64,000 nucleotides of DNA from NCBI RefSeq assembly GCF_036967205.1, contig NZ_CP146022.1:5022001-5086000 (forward strand). Reading direction: 5' to 3'. Shown in pieces: positions 42,724-51,836 of the stretch. Both the position numbers and the translations under genes were made by a program. The notes under the pieces are model-generated. The model did no database searches. It had not been told where the DNA came from and was given only the letters and a program-made list of their open reading frames with translations. Numbering within the stretch: position 1 is the stretch's first letter; each line of letters starts with the position of its first letter. Source of the stretch: Streptomyces sp. Q6 (GTDB taxonomy: Bacteria; Actinomycetota; Actinomycetes; Streptomycetales; Streptomycetaceae).

Positions 42724-43962
42724 TTACCCGCAGCCGTCCTGGGCGGCCGTGTTCCCCCGGAAGGTGGGCGCGGGAGAGGGGCTGCTCCCCTTCCCGTCCT
42801 CCTCCCACTCCTCCTCATAATCTCCACTCTCCACGTATTCGTCACCTTCCTCTGAAATGCCCGAACTGTCGCTCTCTGTCTGTGTGTCGGCGGGCGTCTC
42901 CTTGGTGACCACGAGCGGCGCGTCGGTGCGCAGCCGCGTGAAGAGCTGCTCGGCGGCGGGTTCGACGAGCTGATCGCGGTTGGCGTTGTAGACGTACGAC
43001 TCGCGCGGCACGGTCAGGAACTGCAACCGGTCGGTGGAGATGCCGCGCAGCCCGCGCACCAGGTCGTAGAGACCGCGCAGACTGGCGAGCCCCGGGTCGG
43101 TGGTCAGTGAGGACGTGGCGGCGTCGAGCACGGGGTAGAGCCGGGCCGGATTGAGCAGCACGCCGTTGCTCTGCACCTTCTCGACGAGCGCGCCGAGGAA
43201 TCGCTGCTGGCGGTCCATCCGGTCGGTGTCGCTGCCGTTGCCGAGGGTCTTGCGGGCGCGTACGTAACCGAGGGCCTGCTCGCCGTCGAGGAGATGCCGG
43301 CCGGCGGCCAGCTTCAGGTGCGAGTCGGGGTCGTCGATCGGCTTGTCGAGGCAGACCTCGACACCGTCGACGGCGTCGACCATGTTCTTGAACCCCTGGA
43401 AGTCGACGACCATGTGGTGGTCGATCCTGATGCCCGTCATCTTCTCGACGGTACGGATCGTGCAGGCCGAACCGCCCACTTCGAAGGCGTAGTTGAACAT
43501 GGCGAACATCGGTTCGGTGCGGGTTCCGTCCGAGGTGCGGCACGCGGGCACGTCCACCATCAGGTCGCGGGGGAAGGAGACGGCGGTCGCGCTCTTCCGG
43601 TCGGCGGCGACGTGCAGCAGGATCGTGGTGTCGGAGCGCTGGGTGCCGTCGTTGCGCCCGTACTTTCCGTTCTCTCCCGCGCGGGAGTCGGACCCGATGA
43701 GCAGCAGGTTCTGCGCGCCGTCGACGAGGACGGTCGGCCGCTCCTTCTCGTAGCGCGCGAGTTCGGAGGCGGCGTCGGTGTCCTCGCGGATGTTCCCGCT
43801 GAGCTTCTCGTACGCGATCCAGCCCGCACCACCCACCACGAGCACCAGGAACGCCGCACCGATCGCCGTGTACCGCAGCCATCTCCTACGGCGCCGGGTG
43901 CGGCCGGCGCCGGTGGGGGAGGAGCCGTTGCCCGGGCCGAGCATGGCTGCGGAGTCGGTCAC
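42724..43962 (-). CDS. LCP family protein with acidic C-terminal tail
   Basis: 412 residues from the GTG at 43962 (GAGGGGG nine bases upstream). A basic head GRTRRRRRWLRY is followed by a membrane helix (AIGAAFLVLVVGGAGWIAY). The LCP domain has LLLIGSDSRAGE, DTTILLHVAADR, SFPRDLMVDVP, DHHMVVDFQGF, LGYVRARKTLGNGSDTDRM and RQQRFLGALVEK. Instead of LytR_C it ends in a ~45-residue strongly acidic tail (EEGDEYVESGDYEEEWEED). Rightmost and first-transcribed of the LCP array, 120 bp after the AMP-ligase-like gene. Confidence 0.92.
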   Translation of the reverse strand: MTDSAAMLGPGNGSSPTGAGRTRRRRRWLRYTAIGAAFLVLVVGGAGWIAYEKLSGNIREDTDAASELARYEKERPTVLVDGAQNLLLIGSDSRAGENGKYGRNDGTQRSDTTILLHVAADRKSATAVSFPRDLMVDVPACRTSDGTRTEPMFAMFNYAFEVGGSACTIRTVEKMTGIRIDHHMVVDFQGFKNMVDAVDGVEVCLDKPIDDPDSHLKLAAGRHLLDGEQALGYVRARKTLGNGSDTDRMDRQQRFLGALVEKVQSNGVLLNPARLYPVLDAATSSLTTDPGLASLRGLYDLVRGLRGISTDRLQFLTVPRESYVYNANRDQLVEPAAEQLFTRLRTDAPLVVTKETPADTQTESDSSGISEEGDEYVESGDYEEEWEEDGKGSSPSPAPTFRGNTAAQDGCG

Positions 43963-44082
43963 GTGCGGTTCCCCCTCATGGACGTACTCATGACGACGTA
44001 GCGGCCCCAAGAAGACAAGGCGTCACTACGACCATGGACTCCACGGCGCCGCGGGGCCGGGGGAACGGGGCCGAACGGGTGG

Positions 44083-44838
44083 CTAGTGCACGGTGGCGGT
44101 GACCCGCTCGGCCTCGATGCGCTTGTCGAGCGTGCCCTGGTCGAGCGCGTCGAGCCGAGGGCACAGCACGACCGAGCCGCCGGTCGCGAGCGGGGCGTAG
44201 AGCCCGGCGCTCAGCCCGTGCCAACTCCCGTACCCGAGGCCGGAGAGCAGCCGCGACCCGGGCCCGGTCAGCCCGAGCTCCACCGCGTCGGCGGCCGCCT
44301 TCTCGACGACCTCGGCACCGGTCCGTCCGGCTCCGGAGGTGACCAGCGCGAGGGCGTCCGGGTCGACCGGCGAGAACGGGGCGAAGCGGTCACCCTGCCC
44401 CGGCACCTCCACGGCGTAGTCGACGAACCCCTCGGGCGTCTGCGGGAACCGCCCGCCGAGTGGCCGCAGCGCGAGGGCGACACGCTCCCCGGAGCAGGCA
44501 CGGGCCTCGTCGAGCGAGTCGGGCCCACTGACCACGAGGTCGGCAGCGGCGGGATCCCCACCCACATCGGCGACGACACCGACCGACGAACAGGCGAGCA
44601 GCCACACGGCGGTCTGCCAGTGAGCGGGCAGCAGCAGAGCGAGCCGATCGCCGGGCTCGGCGCCCAGATCGCCCTGGAGCAGATTGGCGGTCTTGGCCAC
44701 CCAGTTGGCGAACGTGGCCACGGACAACTCCACGCGCTCCCCGGTGGAGTCGTCGTAGAAGGTGACGAGCGGCCGCCCCGGATCGGCGACGAGCGCGGCG
44801 TTCAACAGGGCGGCAGGAGTACGGGGAGCGGCATTCAC
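44083..44838 (-). CDS. TIGR03089-type protein (truncated AMP-dependent synthetase-like)
   Basis: 251 residues from the GTG at 44838. It resembles the N-terminal part of acyl-CoA synthetases (ELSVATFANWVAKTANLLQ; GDRLALLLPAHWQTAVWLLACSSVGVVADV) but is half the usual size and lacks a clear ATP-binding P-loop and the C-terminal lid. Such short actinobacterial proteins are known as the TIGR03089 family, function unknown. It heads the minus-strand run of LCP genes and diverges from the amidase gene with about 270 bp between starts. Confidence 0.75.
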   Translation of the reverse strand: MNAAPRTPAALLNAALVADPGRPLVTFYDDSTGERVELSVATFANWVAKTANLLQGDLGAEPGDRLALLLPAHWQTAVWLLACSSVGVVADVGGDPAAADLVVSGPDSLDEARACSGERVALALRPLGGRFPQTPEGFVDYAVEVPGQGDRFAPFSPVDPDALALVTSGAGRTGAEVVEKAAADAVELGLTGPGSRLLSGLGYGSWHGLSAGLYAPLATGGSVVLCPRLDALDQGTLDKRIEAERVTATVH

Positions 44839-44901
44839 ACCCCCAGCGTAAGCCGCCACCGCCCCCTGGCCGGAACGGCGGGGAGCCGGCCCACGACGCG
44901 A

Positions 44902-45019
44902 GGGGACGTGTCGGGGTACCCCCGCAGGACTCCGCAGGAACACAGCGCGGGGGACCCGACATCGGTCGTCCGGAAACAACACGACCCATCCGGTCGAGGA
45001 GGTACCCCGACACGTCCCC
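44902..45019. repeat. Perfect 19-bp inverted repeat pair enclosing 80 bp
   Basis: GGGGACGTGTCGGGGTACC (44902-44920) and its exact reverse complement (45001-45019) flank 80 bp in the divergent promoter region between the TIGR03089 gene and the amidase gene. The inner DNA holds a smaller hairpin (GTCGT...ACGAC) and a GGGGTACCCC palindrome overlaps the left copy. It could be paired operators, a large RNA hairpin in the amidase leader, or a MITE-like element with 19-bp ends. Confidence 0.8.
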
Positions 45020-45112
45020 GACACCCCCACCGGGCGGCACACCCCCACACCACCCACAAGCCGTCACCCGAGCACCCGTATGACCCACCCGGTTGGCCGG
45101 AAAGGAACCGAT

Positions 45113-46465
45113 ATGCCCACGATCGTGGGCATGCGTGGATTCCTTGCTTCCTCGATCGGCGTCACCTGCGCGGCCGCCCTGGCCCTCCCGCTCACCCTCC
45201 CCACAACGTCGCACGCCGCGCCCACTCCGGCGCAGGACGCGCTCCCGGGCAGCACCCAGTCGCTCCCCCTCACCCCCCTCACCGCCAACCGAGCCGCCGG
45301 CACCCCCCAGGAACAGGGCCTGCCGCAACGCGACGTACGCCCGTTCTCCCTGGTCGGCGTCGTCTGGGACGACCCGGACGCGGAACTCCACGGCCACGTA
45401 CAGGTCCGCACCCGCACCACGGGCACCACCACCTGGTCCGTCTGGCAGGACGTGGAGACCCACAACGACGACGCCCCGGACCCGGACACGGCCGAGCGCA
45501 CCTCGGGCCGCATCCACGGTTCCACGGCGCCGCTGTGGGTGGGCGACTCCGACGGAGTGGAGGTCCGAGTCAAAGCAGAAGAAAGCCAGCCCACCCGAGC
45601 CACACAGCAGGACCAGCCCCTCCTCCCCGAGGGTCTCCGCCTGGAACTGGTGGACCCGGGAGACGAACCTTCCCAGGGCGCCCCCGCGGACGCCCCCCGG
45701 GCCACGACCCTCACGGCCGAGTCCGCCGCGGCCTCCGCGGTGAACGCCGAACTCGCCCCGCTGGGCGCCGCTGCCGTCCCCGCGCTCACCAAGAAGGTGA
45801 CGGAGGACGAACTGATCGAGGCGCGAGGCGGCGAGCCGAGGACGACCAAGGTGCGCCCCTACGTGGGAGCCCGCCCCCGCATCATCACGCGCAAGGGATG
45901 GGGAGCGAACGAGAAGCTCCGCGAGCGCGACTTCGTCTACACGAAGACGGTCAAGGCGGCGTTCGTCCATCACAGCGCATCGGGCAACAACTACCGCTGC
46001 TCCCAAGCGCCTTCGGTCATTCGCAGTATCTACCGCTACCACGTCAAGAGCAGTGGCTGGCGAGACATGGGCTACAACTTCCTCGTCGACAAGTGCGGCA
46101 ACATCTACGAAGGCCGCGCCGGCGGGATCGCCAAGCCCGTCATGGGCGCGCACACCCTCGGCTTCAACACCAACAGCATGGGCGTCGCGGTCCTGGGCAC
46201 GTTCGGCCGCTCCAACCCGCCCGGCGCGGCGCTGAGCGCCATCGCGAAGCTCACCGCGTGGAAGCTCGGGCTGTACGGGGCAAATCCGCGCGGGACGACA
46301 TATCTCAAGTCGGGCGGTGGCAATCTTTACCGCAAGGGAAAGAATGTGCGACTGCATGTAATCTCCGGCCACCGGGACGGCTTCGCGACCGAATGCCCGG
46401 GACGCCGTCTCTACAACAAGCTCGGCAAGACGCGTAGCAGCTCCGCCCACCTCCAGGGCCGCTGA
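45113..46465 (+). CDS. Secreted N-acetylmuramoyl-L-alanine amidase (PGRP/amidase_2)
   Basis: 450 residues from the ATG at 45113 (AAAGGA eight bases upstream; the ATG at 45080 lacks a site). A signal peptide is cleaved near SHAAP. A ~210-residue N-terminal region of unknown role (FSLVGVVWDDPDAELHG, VQVRTR, WSVWQDVE) is followed by the PGRP amidase domain (~260-440). This domain has FVHHSASGNNY (Zn His), the catalytic Tyr region GWRDMGYNFLVD, GAHTLGFNTNSMGVAVLG and the Zn Cys in FATECPG with GHRDG. It cleaves the glycan-peptide bond of peptidoglycan outside the cell. Confidence 0.93.
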   Translation: MPTIVGMRGFLASSIGVTCAAALALPLTLPTTSHAAPTPAQDALPGSTQSLPLTPLTANRAAGTPQEQGLPQRDVRPFSLVGVVWDDPDAELHGHVQVRTRTTGTTTWSVWQDVETHNDDAPDPDTAERTSGRIHGSTAPLWVGDSDGVEVRVKAEESQPTRATQQDQPLLPEGLRLELVDPGDEPSQGAPADAPRATTLTAESAAASAVNAELAPLGAAAVPALTKKVTEDELIEARGGEPRTTKVRPYVGARPRIITRKGWGANEKLRERDFVYTKTVKAAFVHHSASGNNYRCSQAPSVIRSIYRYHVKSSGWRDMGYNFLVDKCGNIYEGRAGGIAKPVMGAHTLGFNTNSMGVAVLGTFGRSNPPGAALSAIAKLTAWKLGLYGANPRGTTYLKSGGGNLYRKGKNVRLHVISGHRDGFATECPGRRLYNKLGKTRSSSAHLQGR

Positions 46466-46505
46466 GACCGGCCGGCCCGGGCACCTCGCACGGTCTGCAT
46501 ACACT

Positions 46506-46533
46506 GGCCGGCCGAAAGACAGTTCGGCCGGCC
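46506..46533. terminator. Strong hairpin between the amidase and manC genes
   Basis: GGCCGGCCGAA-agacag-TTCGGCCGGCC is a perfect 11-bp stem with a 6-nt loop, 40 bp after the amidase stop and 23 bp before manC. A possible -10 (TACACT, 46500-46505) overlaps its left edge, so a manC transcript would start inside the hairpin. It probably terminates the amidase transcript. Confidence 0.6.
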
Positions 46534-46556
46534 CCAGCAGGAAGCAGAGACGACAG

Positions 46557-47639
46557 GTGACAGAAGCGATCCTCCTGGTCGGCGGCAAGGGCACCAGACT
46601 GCGCCCGCTCACGGTGAACACGCCGAAGCCGATGATCCCGGCCGCGGGCGTCCCGTTCCTCACGCACCAACTGGCGCGGGCGAAGGCGGCGGGCGTGGAC
46701 CACATCGTCCTCGCCACGTCCTACCTGGCCGAGGTCTTCGAGCCGTACTTCGGCGACGGCTCCCGCCTGGGCCTGCACCTGGAGTACGTCACCGAGACCG
46801 AACCCCTCGGCACCGGCGGAGCCATCCGCAACGTCGCCTCGCACCTGCACTCGGGCCCCGACGACCCGGTCCTGATCTTCAACGGCGACATCCTGACGGG
46901 CCTGGACATCAGGGTGCTCGTCGACGAGCACGAGAGGACCGGCGCGGACGTCTCCCTGCATCTGTCGCGCGTCGAGGACCCGCGCGCGTACGGCCTGGTC
47001 CCCACGGACGGGACGGGCAGGGTGCAGGCGTTCCTGGAGAAGCCGCAGACCCCGGAAGAGATCGTCACGGACCAGATCAACGCGGGCGCGTACGTCTTCC
47101 GCCGCTCGGTCATCGACACGATCCCGACGGGCCGCCCGGTCTCGGTCGAGCGGGAGACGTTCCCGGACCTGCTGTCCTCCGGCGCCCACCTCCAGGGCAT
47201 GGTCGACTCCACGTACTGGCTGGACCTCGGGACCCCGCAGGCCTTCGTGCGCGGCTCGGCGGACCTGGTCCTGGGCCGCGCCCCGTCCCCGGCGGTGCCG
47301 GGCCGCTGCGGCGACCGCCTGGTCCTGCCGACGGCCACGGTCGCGCCGGACGCGAAGCTCACCGGCGGCACGGTCGTCGGCGAGAACGCGCGCGTGGGCG
47401 AGGGCGCCCGGGTCTTCGGCTCCACGATCCTGTCCGGCGCCGTGATCGAACCGGGTGCGGTCATCACGGACTCGCTGATCGGCAGGGGCGCCCACATCGG
47501 GGCCCGCACGATCCTCAACGGCGCGGTGATCGGTGACGGAGCCCACGTCGGCGCCGACAACGAGCTCCAGACGGGGGTCCGGGTCTGGTGCGAGGCGACG
47601 CTCCCCGCGGGCGCGGTCCGCTTCTCCTCGGACCAGTAG
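46557..47639 (+). CDS. manC: Mannose-1-phosphate guanylyltransferase (NDP-sugar pyrophosphorylase)
   Basis: 360 residues from a GTG. The nucleotidyltransferase signature LLVGGKGTRLRPLT is at residues 6-19. NGDILTG (metal Asp), FLEKP (substrate Lys) and INAGAYVF follow. The C-terminal ~110 residues form a left-handed beta-helix (hexapeptide pattern APDAKLTGGTVVGENARVGEG, in part). This short bifold type makes GDP-mannose in actinobacteria, supplying ManB product to protein O-mannosylation and envelope glycans. manB lies at the right end of the window. The symbol rests on family and remembered synteny with SCO3039. Confidence 0.85.
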   Translation: MTEAILLVGGKGTRLRPLTVNTPKPMIPAAGVPFLTHQLARAKAAGVDHIVLATSYLAEVFEPYFGDGSRLGLHLEYVTETEPLGTGGAIRNVASHLHSGPDDPVLIFNGDILTGLDIRVLVDEHERTGADVSLHLSRVEDPRAYGLVPTDGTGRVQAFLEKPQTPEEIVTDQINAGAYVFRRSVIDTIPTGRPVSVERETFPDLLSSGAHLQGMVDSTYWLDLGTPQAFVRGSADLVLGRAPSPAVPGRCGDRLVLPTATVAPDAKLTGGTVVGENARVGEGARVFGSTILSGAVIEPGAVITDSLIGRGAHIGARTILNGAVIGDGAHVGADNELQTGVRVWCEATLPAGAVRFSSDQ

Positions 47640-47766
47640 CGATCAGGATCGCCCAGGAGCTCCCCGTAGCGACCGGGAGCGACGGTCCTCACGCCGTGAA
47701 CGGGGGCGGGCAGGCCAGGGAACCCCCTACCCTCGAAACACACACCCGCCCCACCCGAAGGACCCC

Positions 47767-48813
47767 GTGGCAGGCCGCCGATACGTCCCGCGTACCCAGA
47801 CACCGCGCACCCGCACCACGGTGCGCGGCGGCGACGCGGGCACCCAGGTCCCCCCACAACAGACGCACACCGCCACCCCCGCCTCCACCCCCGACCTCAC
47901 CCCCAAGGTCACGACGCACACCCCCGCCACCCCCCTCCACCTGGGCCTGACGCTCGGCCCGCTGCGCAGAGGCCCCGCGGACCCCACGTTCCGCACCACG
48001 CCCGACGGCTCCGTGTGGCGGGCGAGCCGCACCCCGGAGGGCCCGGCCACCCTCCGCGTCACGGACCGGGGCGACACGGTCAGGGCCGAGGCCTGGGGCC
48101 CGGGGGCCGACTGGTTCCTGGCGCACCTGCCGCGGCTCCTGGGCGAGACGGACGACCCGGCCACGTTCGAGCCGCGCCACCGCCTCGTCGCGCAGACGGC
48201 CCGTCGCCGACCGGGCCTGCGCCTGACCCGCACGGGCCTGGTCCTGGAATCACTGATTCCGTCGATCCTGGAACAGAAGATCACGACGGACGAGGCTTAC
48301 CGTGCCTGGCGCCTGCTCCTCCACACGTACGGGGAACCGGCCCCGGGCCCGGCCGGTCAGGAGCTGCGGATGCGCGTCATGCCGGACCCGCGCACCTGGG
48401 CGCTGATCCCGTCCTGGGAATGGCACAGGGCAGGCGTCGACAACAAGCGGGCGTCCACGATCCTGCGCGCGGTCAAGGTGGCCCGCCGCCTGGAGGAGGC
48501 GGCGGACATGGACCCGGCGGCCGCCCGCACCCGCCTCGAACTCGTCCCGGGCATCGGCCCCTGGACCTCGGCCGAGACGGTCCAGCGCACGCACGGGGCG
48601 CCCGACGAGGTGACGACGGGCGACCTACACCTCCCGGGCATCGTCGGTCACGCCCTCGCGGGCAACCGTGACGCGACGGACGACGACATGCTGGAGCTCC
48701 TCGCCCCGTACGCGGGCCAGCGCCACCGAGCGGCCCGCCTGATCCTGCTCAGCGGCGTCTCACCGCCCCGCAGACAGCCGAAGATGCGCAAGGTCAACAT
48801 CGCCGACTGGTAA
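47767..48813 (+). CDS. DNA-3-methyladenine glycosylase II-like (AlkA/HhH-GPD)
   Basis: 348 residues from the GTG at 47767 with AAGGA upstream. After a ~55-residue low-complexity Thr/Pro stretch comes an AlkA-like domain: LESLIPSILEQKITTDEAYRAW (in part), then the helix-hairpin-helix LVPGIGPWTSAETV with catalytic Asp in TTGDLHLPG. It removes alkylated (and perhaps oxidised) bases in base-excision repair. It lies 127 bp after manC on the same strand. The stop is followed by ACACCCC repeats. Confidence 0.85.
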   Translation: MAGRRYVPRTQTPRTRTTVRGGDAGTQVPPQQTHTATPASTPDLTPKVTTHTPATPLHLGLTLGPLRRGPADPTFRTTPDGSVWRASRTPEGPATLRVTDRGDTVRAEAWGPGADWFLAHLPRLLGETDDPATFEPRHRLVAQTARRRPGLRLTRTGLVLESLIPSILEQKITTDEAYRAWRLLLHTYGEPAPGPAGQELRMRVMPDPRTWALIPSWEWHRAGVDNKRASTILRAVKVARRLEEAADMDPAAARTRLELVPGIGPWTSAETVQRTHGAPDEVTTGDLHLPGIVGHALAGNRDATDDDMLELLAPYAGQRHRAARLILLSGVSPPRRQPKMRKVNIADW

Positions 48814-48816
48814 CCA

Positions 48817-48841
48817 CCCCACACCCCACACCCCACACCCC
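48817..48841. repeat. CCCCACA short tandem repeat
   Basis: About 3.5 copies of a 7-bp CCCCACA unit follow the glycosylase stop, then a C9 homopolymer (48852-48860). Prone to slippage; no function evident. Confidence 0.8.
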
Positions 48842-48860
48842 AAGCCCCACGCCCCCCCCC

Positions 48861-48888
48861 GCGCCCGACGTCACGCGCCCGACGTCAC
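48861..48888. repeat. Two 14-bp direct repeats at the fbiB 3' end
   Basis: GCGCCCGACGTCAC occurs twice head to tail (48861-48874, 48875-48888). The second copy contains the fbiB stop codon (48885-48887, minus strand) and the first carries the same TCA, so the stop region is duplicated. Confidence 0.8.
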
Positions 48889-50192
48889 CGCACCTCGACG
48901 AACTCCCCGACGACCCGCTCAGGCCGCGCCCCGGGCTCCGCCGCCGCATGCCCCACCGCGACGGCCCCCATCGGGTCCCACGACTCCGGCAGCTCCAGCA
49001 CGTCCCGTACGACGTCCCGGCAGAACATGGTCGACGACACCCAGGCGGAGCCGAGCCGCTCCCCGGCCAGCGCGACGAGGAAGTTCTGCACCCCGGCCCC
49101 GGTGGCGACGACGAACATCTCGCGCTCCGCGGCGTCCCGCCGCGCGTCCCCGTACGTGTGCGACCCGTCCATCACGAGACAGGGCACCACCAGATACGGC
49201 GCGTTGCGCAGCACGTCCCCGCGCCGCACCCGCTTCGCGATCGACTCCTCGCTCTTGCCGTCCCGCCGCAGATCCGCGACCCACGCGTCCCGCATCGCGT
49301 CGAGCAGCCGTACGCGCGACTCCTCGGATTCGAGCAGCACGAACCGCCACGGTGTCGTGTGATGCGGCGCGGGCGCGGTGACGGCGGCCGCGACGGCCCG
49401 CCGCACGGCACCCGGGTCGACCGGCTCGTCGGTGAAGGCCCGCACGGTGCGCCGCTGCGTCACGGCCTCCCGCACCGCCTCCGACGTCCCGAGCCGGAAC
49501 ATGTCGTCACGTGCCACCCGCACCAGCTCGCGCGCGGAACCGTCCCGCGGGGACACGACGTCACCGAGCCCGCGCACGACGGCGACCGGCAGCCCGCCGG
49601 CCTTGCCCTTGACGAGGTCCCCGGCGGCGGCCAGTTCGTCGGCGGTCGCCACGACGGTCGCGCTCAGCGGATTCCCGTACGCGTCCACGCCGCCCCGCAG
49701 GTCGTCGAGGACCCGCACTCCGGCGGCGCCGATGGCCACGTCGGTCAGACCGTTGCGCCAGGGCCGGCCGAAGGTGTCGGTGACGACGACGCCGACCTCG
49801 ACGCCCAGCGCGTCCCGCACCCCGTCCCGGATCGCCGCCGCCGAGGCGTCGGGGTCCTCGGGCAGCAGGAGCACGGTCCCGGCGGGGGTGTTGGACGCGT
49901 CGACCCCGGCCGCGGCCATGACCAGACCCAGCTTGTTCTCGACGATGCGCAGCGTCCCGCGGCGCGCCACGACCCGTACGGTCTCGGCGTCGATCGCGGC
50001 CTCCCGGTCGTCCGCGCGGACGATCCGGCCCTCGGCCTTGCTGACGATCTTCGAGGTGACGAGGAGGACGTCCCCGTCGGCGAGGCCGGGCTCGGCGGCG
50101 ACGATCAGCTTGGCGAGGTCGTCGCCCTCACGCACCTCGGGGATCCCGGGGACGGCCCACGCGCGAAAGGACGGAGCGGCCGAGGAGGTCAC
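48885..50192 (-). CDS. fbiB: Coenzyme F420:L-glutamate ligase, bifunctional (CofE + FMN-binding nitroreductase-like domain)
   Basis: 435 residues from the GTG at 50192, overlapping the fbiA stop by 4 bp. N-terminal CofE domain (~8-245): [44 protein letters not shown]. The C-terminal nitroreductase-like domain (~255-430) has [28 protein letters not shown] and GAVAVGH. In actinobacteria FbiB adds glutamates to F420-0, and its C-terminal domain completes maturation (dehydro-F420 reduction). The two-domain form is the actinobacterial type. Confidence 0.95.
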   Translation of the reverse strand: MTSSAAPSFRAWAVPGIPEVREGDDLAKLIVAAEPGLADGDVLLVTSKIVSKAEGRIVRADDREAAIDAETVRVVARRGTLRIVENKLGLVMAAAGVDASNTPAGTVLLLPEDPDASAAAIRDGVRDALGVEVGVVVTDTFGRPWRNGLTDVAIGAAGVRVLDDLRGGVDAYGNPLSATVVATADELAAAGDLVKGKAGGLPVAVVRGLGDVVSPRDGSARELVRVARDDMFRLGTSEAVREAVTQRRTVRAFTDEPVDPGAVRRAVAAAVTAPAPHHTTPWRFVLLESEESRVRLLDAMRDAWVADLRRDGKSEESIAKRVRRGDVLRNAPYLVVPCLVMDGSHTYGDARRDAAEREMFVVATGAGVQNFLVALAGERLGSAWVSSTMFCRDVVRDVLELPESWDPMGAVAVGHAAAEPGARPERVVGEFVEVR

Positions 50193-51157
50193 GCGGTCCG
50201 CACCTCCTCGGCGAGCTGAAGCGCCGCGCGCGCCATGTCGGCGGCGGCGGTGCCCACTTCGGGGTCGGTCATCATCAGCGGTACGGCCCGGCAGCGGATC
50301 CCGGCGCTCTCGACGCGCTCCACGACCCCGGCGTCCACGGTGTCGACGAGCCATCCGTCGAGCAGGCCCGAGCCGTAGTGCTCGGCGACGGCGGCGGCGC
50401 TGGACTCGACGCCGACGGCCGCGAGGACCTTGTCGGCCATCCCGCGCACGGGGGCGTCGCCGACGATGGGGGAGAGCCCGACGACGGGCACGCCCGCCTC
50501 GGCGATGGCCTCCCGGATGCCGGGCACGGAGAGGATCGTGCCGACGCTCACCACGGGGTTCGACGGCGGGAAGAGGATGACGTCGGCCGCGGCGATCGCT
50601 TCGAGCACCCCGGGCGCGGGCTTGGCCTGCTCGGCGCCGACCGGCACCACGGCCTGTGCGTCCACGGAGGCCCGCAGCTTCACCCAGTACTCCTGGAAGT
50701 GCACGGCCTTGCGCTCACCGTCGATGTCGACGGCGACGTGCGTCTCCACGCGGTCGTCCGACATGGGGAGGAGCCGCACGCCCGGCTTCCAGCGCTCGCA
50801 CAGCGCCTCGGTCACCGCGCTGAGCGGGAACCCCGCCGCGAGCATCTGCGTACGGACGATGTGGGTCGCGAAGTCCCGGTCGCCGAGCCCGAACCACTCG
50901 GGTCCGACGCCGTACGCCGCGAGCTCCTCCTTCACCGTGAAGGACTCGCCCGTACGACCCCAGCCCTGCTCCTCGTTGATGCCGCCGCCCAGCGTGTACA
51001 TCACCGTGTCGAGGTCGGGACAGACCTTCAGACCGAAGAGGTGGATGTCGTCCCCGGTGTTGCCGATGACCGTGATGTCCGCGTCCGGGGCGGCCAGTTT
51101 GAGACCACGAAGGAACCGGGCACCACCGATGCCGCCTGCCAGAACCACAATGCGCAT
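50189..51157 (-). CDS. fbiA: 2-phospho-L-lactate transferase (dehydro-F420-0 synthesis)
   Basis: 322 residues. The CofD/FbiA family begins [16 protein letters not shown] and has [23 protein letters not shown] (in part), the conserved LGDRDFATH and [14 protein letters not shown]. It transfers a phospho-lactyl or phospho-enolpyruvyl group from the GDP-activated donor to Fo, giving (dehydro-)F420-0. It is translationally coupled to fbiB (GTGA). FbiC and FbiD genes are not in the window. Confidence 0.96.
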   Translation of the reverse strand: MRIVVLAGGIGGARFLRGLKLAAPDADITVIGNTGDDIHLFGLKVCPDLDTVMYTLGGGINEEQGWGRTGESFTVKEELAAYGVGPEWFGLGDRDFATHIVRTQMLAAGFPLSAVTEALCERWKPGVRLLPMSDDRVETHVAVDIDGERKAVHFQEYWVKLRASVDAQAVVPVGAEQAKPAPGVLEAIAAADVILFPPSNPVVSVGTILSVPGIREAIAEAGVPVVGLSPIVGDAPVRGMADKVLAAVGVESSAAAVAEHYGSGLLDGWLVDTVDAGVVERVESAGIRCRAVPLMMTDPEVGTAAADMARAALQLAEEVRTA

Positions 51158-51200
51158 GCGCCCAGCATCGCAGGCACCTCCGACAGCGCGTCGGCCGGTC

Positions 51201-51713
51201 TCAGACAGTGACCCCGTCGACGGCGTCGACCTCGTCCGCCACCGCGCAGACGGCGCTGTGCATCGGCATCTCGGTCAGGCCGGGGTAGTACACGTGGAGG
51301 CTGACGGCCGGTTCGAGGGAGTCGTTCACGACCTCGTGGACGTAGCCGGGCGCGAACACGCGCTGCGCGCCGGGGGAGAGGGCGAGGCCGCCGCGTTCCG
51401 TACGCTCCGTCAGTTCGCCCTCCAGGAGCGTCAGTACGCCGGAGGAGCGGCCGTGGTCGTGCGGTCCGCTGCCCTGGCCGGGCACCCAGGACAGCAGCCA
51501 CACCTCGTAGCCGGGGCCGGTGCGCAGCCGGTGGTACCAGCGCGAGGTGGCGTCGTACTCGACGAGGTGCTCCCACTGGGAGCGGTCGGCGGCGATGGCG
51601 CGGGCCAGGCCCACGAACTCGGCCACGGTCTCCGGGTGTTCCCGGGCGGGCTGGAGCAGGTGGGGTACTTCGAGGATGTCGCCGGCGATCTGGAGGTCGC
51701 TGTCGCTGTTCAT
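51201..51713 (-). CDS. Cysteine dioxygenase family protein
   Basis: 170 residues, cupin fold. The iron ligands are the two His of GSGPHDHGRSSGVLTLLEG (in part) and the His of YVHEVVND. LRTGPGYEVWLLSW and SLHVYYPGL complete the bacterial CDO pattern. It oxidises L-cysteine to cysteine sulfinate with O2 and Fe(II); a thiol other than Cys (for example mercaptopropionate) is possible in this family. It is preceded by a leaderless poly-Cys ORF (51837-51929), which points to control by cysteine supply. GAGGA lies 11 bases before the ATG. Confidence 0.9.
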   Translation of the reverse strand: MNSDSDLQIAGDILEVPHLLQPAREHPETVAEFVGLARAIAADRSQWEHLVEYDATSRWYHRLRTGPGYEVWLLSWVPGQGSGPHDHGRSSGVLTLLEGELTERTERGGLALSPGAQRVFAPGYVHEVVNDSLEPAVSLHVYYPGLTEMPMHSAVCAVADEVDAVDGVTV

Positions 51714-51836
51714 CGGGTGTGTGGTTCCTCGGCGGAGAGTGCGGTGCGGAAGCCCTGGTCAGGGGCAAAGGGCCGTACAGAAGAGGAGAGCGTGGAGAAA
51801 CGCGGTGAAGCGGTCGGAGCCCGCAGGCTCAACGAC

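Noticed and set aside
44921-45112. Cyclic di-AMP (ydaO-type) riboswitch before the amidase, as seen before some cell-wall hydrolases
   Set aside because: I could not match the conserved ydaO core sequences; only the inverted repeat pair is clear.
48852-48860. C9 homopolymer as a phase-variation tract
   Set aside because: It lies between stop codons outside both coding regions, so length changes would not switch a gene.
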